NCBI GenBank assembly: GCA_010909165.1
Contig: MU008185.1
Span: 744,001 to 808,000 of the forward strand
Reading direction: 5' to 3'
Length of the DNA: 64,000 nucleotides
Origin: Anthoceros angustus
Lineage: Eukaryota > Streptophyta > Anthocerotopsida > Anthocerotales > Anthocerotaceae
Shown here: positions 59,230 through 64,000 of the stretch, one piece after another
How positions within the stretch are numbered: the stretch's first letter is position 1
Layout of the letters: each line of letters begins with the position of its first letter
Notes under the pieces: generated by a model
Told to the model about the DNA's origin: nothing
Databases searched by the model: none
Seen by the model: only the letters and a program-made list of their open reading frames with translations
Translations under genes and position numbers: made by a program

Positions 59230-59881
59230 CGCTTCCAGCTCCGATTCTTTCACTCCACCGTCCAATGATGGTGTGAAATCATCTGCTGACAAGCAACAGC
59301 TCACAGTCTGCTGCAGTCCTACTATATTTCAAAGCATGCACAACCCAAGTGAGAGCCCACACCCACCGCTGAGGCCGAGCAATCTCTGGCCGTCAGACTA
59401 CCGGTACGTCTGTGGAAGGCAGAATTCGCGGGTGTTGGAATGGTTTTTTGTCCGGATAGCTTGTGTCCACAGAATGTAAAGTACACATGTCTGCATCCGT
59501 TGTTGATAATTCGTTGATCACCGGTGGCTGACATCGTGTTGCACGGGCAAGAAGGATTGGAAGCAAGCTTCCCGTTCTGTGCGATCCCCGTTGTCCACTA
59601 AAAACGGTGGTAGTTGTGTTTTACGATTTACCGGGCTGCTGTTTAGGGATTTGCTTGCTTTCAGTTTGCCGGTTGGAAGATGGCGGGAAGCGCAAGAGCG
59701 TTTCCGCAATTTGTTGCATTGCTGGAGATGAAGCTGCTGTCTGCTTGCTGCCAGCGGCATGGGATCAGATGACTGCAGGGGAGCTGCCGCATAGGCTGCT
59801 ATACGGCCGTACGCCCTGCCACAATTTCACACATCCAGATCTGTGCGTGTGCGTGTGAGTGCGGTGGCGGAAAGAGCGAGC
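59230..59881. promoter_or_regulatory. Divergent promoter region, DUF819 and TXNDC9 genes
   Basis: 652 bp between two divergent start codons. It must include both promoters and 5' UTRs. No strong TATA box is visible. Confidence 0.5.
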
Positions 59882-60918
59882 ATGGCAAGCACGGCTGTAA
59901 TCCAGAAGGTAAGAGCAGTGGCAGTGCTTGCCTCAGGTAGTTGGATCAGTGTCTTGTGTTGGAGTGGGAAGGGTGTTGTTCTCGCTGGGAGCAACAGGAT
60001 TTGAGGTACGGAGGTTGGGCCCGCAGGTTGTGGAGGATCAGGTGTTGACTGCAGCTAAGGTTATTGAGCAGCAGTTAGATGAGCAGATCGACAGATTGGA
60101 ACGCTTGGATGAGGACGACCTTGAGCAGCTGCGGGAGCGGAGATTGCAGCAGATGAAGAAGCTAGCTGCCAAGCGACAGGAATGGCTTGCCCAGGGTCAC
60201 GGCGAGTACGCGGAACTGCAGAACGAGAAGGAGTTTTTCGCCAAGGTGAAGGCGAACGAACGTGTTGTTTGCCACTTTTATAGGGAAAACTGGCCGTGCA
60301 AGGTGACTTTCTGGCAGCAGCACCTGTCATCTCCTTGTGATGTTCGCTCCTTACCATGGAAGTTACCGTATGTCTTGTTTCCGAACAAATGCTGGCGAGG
60401 GAGTGATATGAAGTGCTTACTGTGTGTGCTTTGGGTTGAGTCCTGTGCTATTCCAACATGGAAGATGACAGCTCATCACGCTCGTGCTTCAGGTGGTGGA
60501 CAAACATCTGACTATTCTGTGCAAGCAGCATATGGAGACTCTGTTCGTAAGAATCAATGCAGAAAAGAGTCCCTTCCTTACAGAGAGGTTGAAGATAGTT
60601 GTGCTACCAACCTTGGCCCTCATCAAGGATGCCAAAGTCAATGATTACGTGGTATGTTCCAGTCCTCTAGTCCTGTTAGTTGCTGGCTCATGTTCAGCTC
60701 AAAACAGCCAGAATGTGTCTGAGTGTTTGCACGCACAGGTTGGGTTTGACGAGCTCGGTGGCAAGGACGATTTCAGCACTGAAGACCTTGAGGAGAGACT
60801 TGCAAGAGGAGGATTTGTTCTCCTGGATGGGGCCGTAAGCAAAGAGAAGGTTCCTGTCCCAAAGAGGCGGAGTGTTCGACAGAGCGACTCCAAGGATGAC
60901 TCTGAGGATGATGACTAG
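59882..60918 (+). CDS. Thioredoxin domain-containing protein 9 homologue (phosducin-like)
   Basis: Four exons: 59882-59908, 60027-60302, 60493-60651 and 60739-60918, all phase 0, giving 213 aa (Arabidopsis homologue about 211). Residues 11-85 form a charged coiled coil (LDEQIDRLERLDEDDLEQL, KLAAKRQEWLAQGHG). The thioredoxin fold follows, with VVCHFYRENWPCK where a thioredoxin would have WCGPC, so only Cys100 remains and no disulfide exchange is expected. RINAEKSPFLTERLKIVVLP and VGFDELGGKDDFSTEDLEERL are typical of TXNDC9/PLP3. The tail is acidic (SDSKDDSEDDD). Family members bind the CCT chaperonin and affect tubulin and actin folding; a CCT subunit gene lies 31 kb away, probably by chance. 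Confidence 0.94.
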
Positions 60919-62454
60919 ATGCTATGACATGGGAAGTCTTTCATTCGTGTCGGCACTGCAAGAAGAACACTGCACTGAAGGAATTTATTTATCGTGCTGC
61001 TGATGTGGGTGGTGGCCAGGGGTGTACCTTGAAAGTGCAACGAAGTGTACATGATGGGCTGCTCATCTCATAGATCTTTTGACTTTAGTGGGTGCTCAGA
61101 CGTATCCTCTCACCTCGATCGGATGTGGAGCACCCTGCCCAAATTTAAGGGGAGCCCGAATGCTTGTTCGGAGGAGGGGACGGTGCCCCTGCGTGTGTGC
61201 TTATATCTAGCGCCTAGTACATAAGCAAACCGCAGACCAATCTGGAATGTGCCCGAGTCAAAACTGGCCTGCAGACTCTCCATAGGTATTACACAACCTA
61301 AATAAAAGTAAATCAAATAAAACTTCTAGTTGACTTCGAATACCGTTCTTTCCTATGGGTACCTACACGTACACATTACGTTCTTTCCTACGTGTATGTA
61401 TGCGTGTCATTGGCCCCCATCTTATGGCTCCTGGCGAACTCCTCGTGGCACATCGGTAAGAAGGAAAAGTGGGGGAGGAAGTTTTTTATTTTAAAAATTA
61501 TATTAAAGTGAATTATCAAACAAGATTTTGAAGTATTAATTGATTTTTTATTTGACAATCTTGTAGACTAAGCTTAAGAGTATTTTCAAATCCCTTAACC
61601 GTTCTTCTTTTAAACTTTTACAAGCGGTTAAACTACTTGAAATGCATCTTTCATTTCTTGTAGATGTGGTTGTAGAGCACTTATACATGGATACATCTTT
61701 AGACTCCGATGTGTGTTTCAACTAATCTTCGAGATAGCCTATCATTTTTTCTAGCATCCAACCATCTTCGAAGGTTTCTAATTAATTAGAGGGATGCTAA
61801 TGTTGAAGAATGTTTGAAATTAAAATTATTGTCAACTGCACACTGACCATGGCACAAACTTTTATCTAGCATCTCCTACACTGTATTGGCCAACTTAAAT
61901 CTAAAGAATGGTTTCCTTAAGCCCATGTAAATGCGTGTTTATTGCTACAGTTTTGTAAAAATTTGAAAACCGAGTGTCGCTAGCTTTGATTGAGCATCCT
62001 TAGATTATGTCAAATAAAATTTCATTTAACTTGACTACGACCTGCATAGCCATGGTTAGACCTTTGTGTCCAAACCAATGAAACTACAATCTTGCCCTAT
62101 GGGTTGTGTCGCACGAAGTAAGCACTTGAATTCATATAAGCACTTCCTCGACCAACAACCAAGCAAACAAATCTAATACGCAGATATATAGGTGCAAACC
62201 AATAACAATAGGAGGGAGTAGCTCGCACATCGTGGCACAAACACACTCTCCTCACGAGAACAACATGCAAATTCCTCACACATCACTCTCAGAGTCATAG
62301 CTTTGGCCTCCTCACAACGCTCTTGCATTGCATATTTAGAGGACAAACTATGATATGAGCTTGTACTCAATGGAAGGGTCTATATATACTAGCCCTTGGC
62401 ATCGGCATATTCTTAAGATATCATATTGGCATCAGCATATGTCAAAAATATTCT
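60919..62454. other. 3' UTR of the TXNDC9 gene, then AT-rich intergenic DNA
   Basis: The first ~400 bp probably contains the 3' UTR, ending near the AAATAAAAGTAAATCAAATAAA run at 61300. The remainder has no recognisable gene. A direct repeat of CGTTCTTTCCTA(T/C)G sits at 61341 and 61380. Confidence 0.45.
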
Positions 62455-62592
62455 AAAAATATACTATGCAAGGAATATGCCAAAGCATATTACTTGAGCT
62501 TATCCACTTACCTATTGTATCATAAGAATACACTATAATATGCAAGAAATATGCCAAAGCATATTACTTGAGCTTATCAACTTAGCTATTGC
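62455..62592. repeat. Two-copy repeat, about 75-80 bp
   Basis: ATATACTATGCAAGGAATATG, then CCAAAGCATATTACTTGAGC and TTATCCACTTACCTATTG is followed by a near copy starting near 62540 (ATGCAAGAAATATGCCAAAG). Confidence 0.75.
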
Positions 62593-63635
62593 TAACCATG
62601 TTTAATTAATAGTAATCAATGCTTAATTAACATAAGCACCTTAGATTAATTAACACTAATTACTTGCTTACAGATAAGTAATTAGATTAATTAATGCTAA
62701 TCAAACACTAAACCCAAGTGCAAAGATTAGTATCACACGGCATGACAATTGCACTATGGATACATGGGTTGCATCAATAGCTATGTAGTTGGGGAACGCT
62801 TCATGTTTAAGAAACCTTTTCTTTAATAATGGATTCTTGTTGTACCAAATTATGCCTTGATGATTTCTAGCACACTTCAATACTGTGAAGATAAGATTGC
62901 GAGTGAACTTAAATTCAGTTGGAGTCCTAATTCCAAATTGCCCTCCTAAGCTCCTAAAAGCACATGCTCAAGTAGGAGCTCATATTGCATTGTACTAAGT
63001 AAAATATACTTGTATCTTGCCACCGTGGAGTTGATTTTGGATTGAACTAGGTTTCTTGACTTGTTTTATATCAAGTTTGTAATGTCGAACGAATGGGCGG
63101 GGTAGAGAAGGTTTGTATTGCTTTTTCATTTACGGTTGTGCCATTGGCGATACGCAAGCTATCAGGATTGCACCTGCACAGCTCATAGGTACAACCCTAT
63201 TTTTTGGTACACAAATTACAAAAAATCTGCACTCCCTTGTCACACTCGAAAGGAAATATGGTCAACGTCATCCCACATCTCGTCATAATGCATCGCAGGT
63301 CCGAAGAGATCTGTCCTTTCCCTTATTTCTTTAGGCATCCTACCCCTTGGGTCCGCATGGGGTTTTCAATAGGCCTCGCATCAAGGATTGCACGCTCTTG
63401 TGCAATAGTTTTTCCATTTCTCATTCCATGAGTTCTCAAGTGCCATTCGGACCTAACATAAGAGCCGGGTTCGATTCACTAATTGACAACAAATTTTGCT
63501 TGACCCAATCCAAAATAGGAGTGTTTTTTGCAGAAACCTAGACCGATGGAAAACAGCCATAAGGCTATTGTCTTATAGCCCTTTAGTATCATCCCAATAT
63601 GATCTACGTTGTTGGGTCACAATAGGGACTTGCTT
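62593..63635. other. AT-rich intergenic DNA
   Basis: TTAATTAA-rich sequence with no recognisable coding region. Confidence 0.45.
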
Positions 63636-64000
63636 TTTACACTTTAGATATTTACATTTGTCATGCGGTGTGACACTAATCTATGCTAAGCGCTCGGGTT
63701 TAGTGTTTGATTAGTGATAATTAATTTAATTACTTATTTTAATTAAGTAATTAATATGAATTATTCTAAGGCTCTAAAGTTAATTAAGCCAACGTTAATG
63801 TTAATTAAATATTGTTAGCGGTAGCTAAGTGGATAAGCACAATTAATATGTTTTAGGATATTCCTTGCATATTATAATATATTCTTAGATATTTAGATAT
63901 TTACACTTTAGATATTTACATTTGTCATGCGGTGTGACACTAATCTATGCTAAGCGCTCGGGTTTAGTGTTTGATTAGTGATAATTAATTTAATTACTTA
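63636..64000. repeat. Direct repeat with 264-bp period, open at window end
   Basis: A segment of about 100 bp from TTTACACTTTAGATATTTAC through GCTAAGCGCTCGGGTTTAG to TTAATTTAATTACTTA occurs at 63637-63736 and again, without visible change, at 63901-64000, where the window ends. The spacer is rich in TTAATTAA palindromes. This could be the start of a longer tandem array. Confidence 0.85.

Overview
This is nuclear DNA from a plant: a land plant or a close streptophyte alga, more likely non-flowering than flowering. All multi-exon genes have GT-AG introns, most of them only about 80-180 bp. The gene set includes plant-specific proteins: a TPLATE-complex WD40 subunit, a Rubisco accumulation factor-like protein, a plant-type potassium-channel beta subunit, a DTX/MATE transporter and an LEA2/NHL protein. 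The species cannot be named from the sequence alone. There are no bacterial-style operons, CRISPR arrays or recognisable tRNA/rRNA genes.

Layout. (1) 1-12160 is heterochromatin-like: a repeat of about 1.94 kb, roughly six copies, each carrying a GC-rich array of 27-bp monomers. Pieces of a Ty1/Copia element are spliced into it. (2) 12165-14683 is the decayed 3' half of a Copia element, followed by an antisense Ty3/Gypsy gag/protease remnant (15069-15850). (3) 17261-18928 (-) is a SAM-dependent methyltransferase of the leucine carboxyl methyltransferase family. (4) 19000-23600 is mostly unrecognised and AT-rich. (5) 23609-29598 is a compact gene cluster: AKR/KAB1-like (-), RAF1-like (-) and, divergently, CCT4 (+). 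(6) 29939-33120 holds an LEA2/NHL gene with a single-base frameshift, a truncated tandem copy of it, and 88-bp tandem repeats. (7) 34390-36125 (-) is a decayed non-LTR retrotransposon. (8) 36938-43272 (+) is a 21-exon TWD40-2 gene. (9) 44577-46581 (-) is a MATE transporter. (10) 46950-52500 is non-coding with several tandem and dispersed repeats. (11) 52548-59229 (-) holds a signal peptide/EGF/transmembrane/RING-H2 gene and a DUF819 membrane-protein gene. (12) 59882-60918 (+) is a TXNDC9/phosducin-like gene. (13) 60919-64000 is AT-rich, repeat-bearing intergenic DNA.

The genes do not form one pathway. Some share cellular themes: CCT4 (cytosolic chaperonin) and the TXNDC9 homologue (a chaperonin cofactor family) both serve actin/tubulin folding, TWD40-2 serves plasma-membrane endocytosis, and the RAF1-like and probably the DUF819 products act in the plastid. 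Exon models were built by hand from reading-frame continuity, GT-AG sites and family conservation. All junction phases were checked arithmetically and agree, but the 5' ends of the methyltransferase and DUF819 genes remain uncertain.

The most unusual items are the membrane-anchored EGF/RING-H2 protein, the RAF1-like protein that stops before the usual C-terminal domain, the satellite/Copia mosaic, and the LEA2 tandem duplication in which neither copy is intact as sequenced. Homopolymer-length differences between the LEA2 copies suggest that consensus errors may contribute there.
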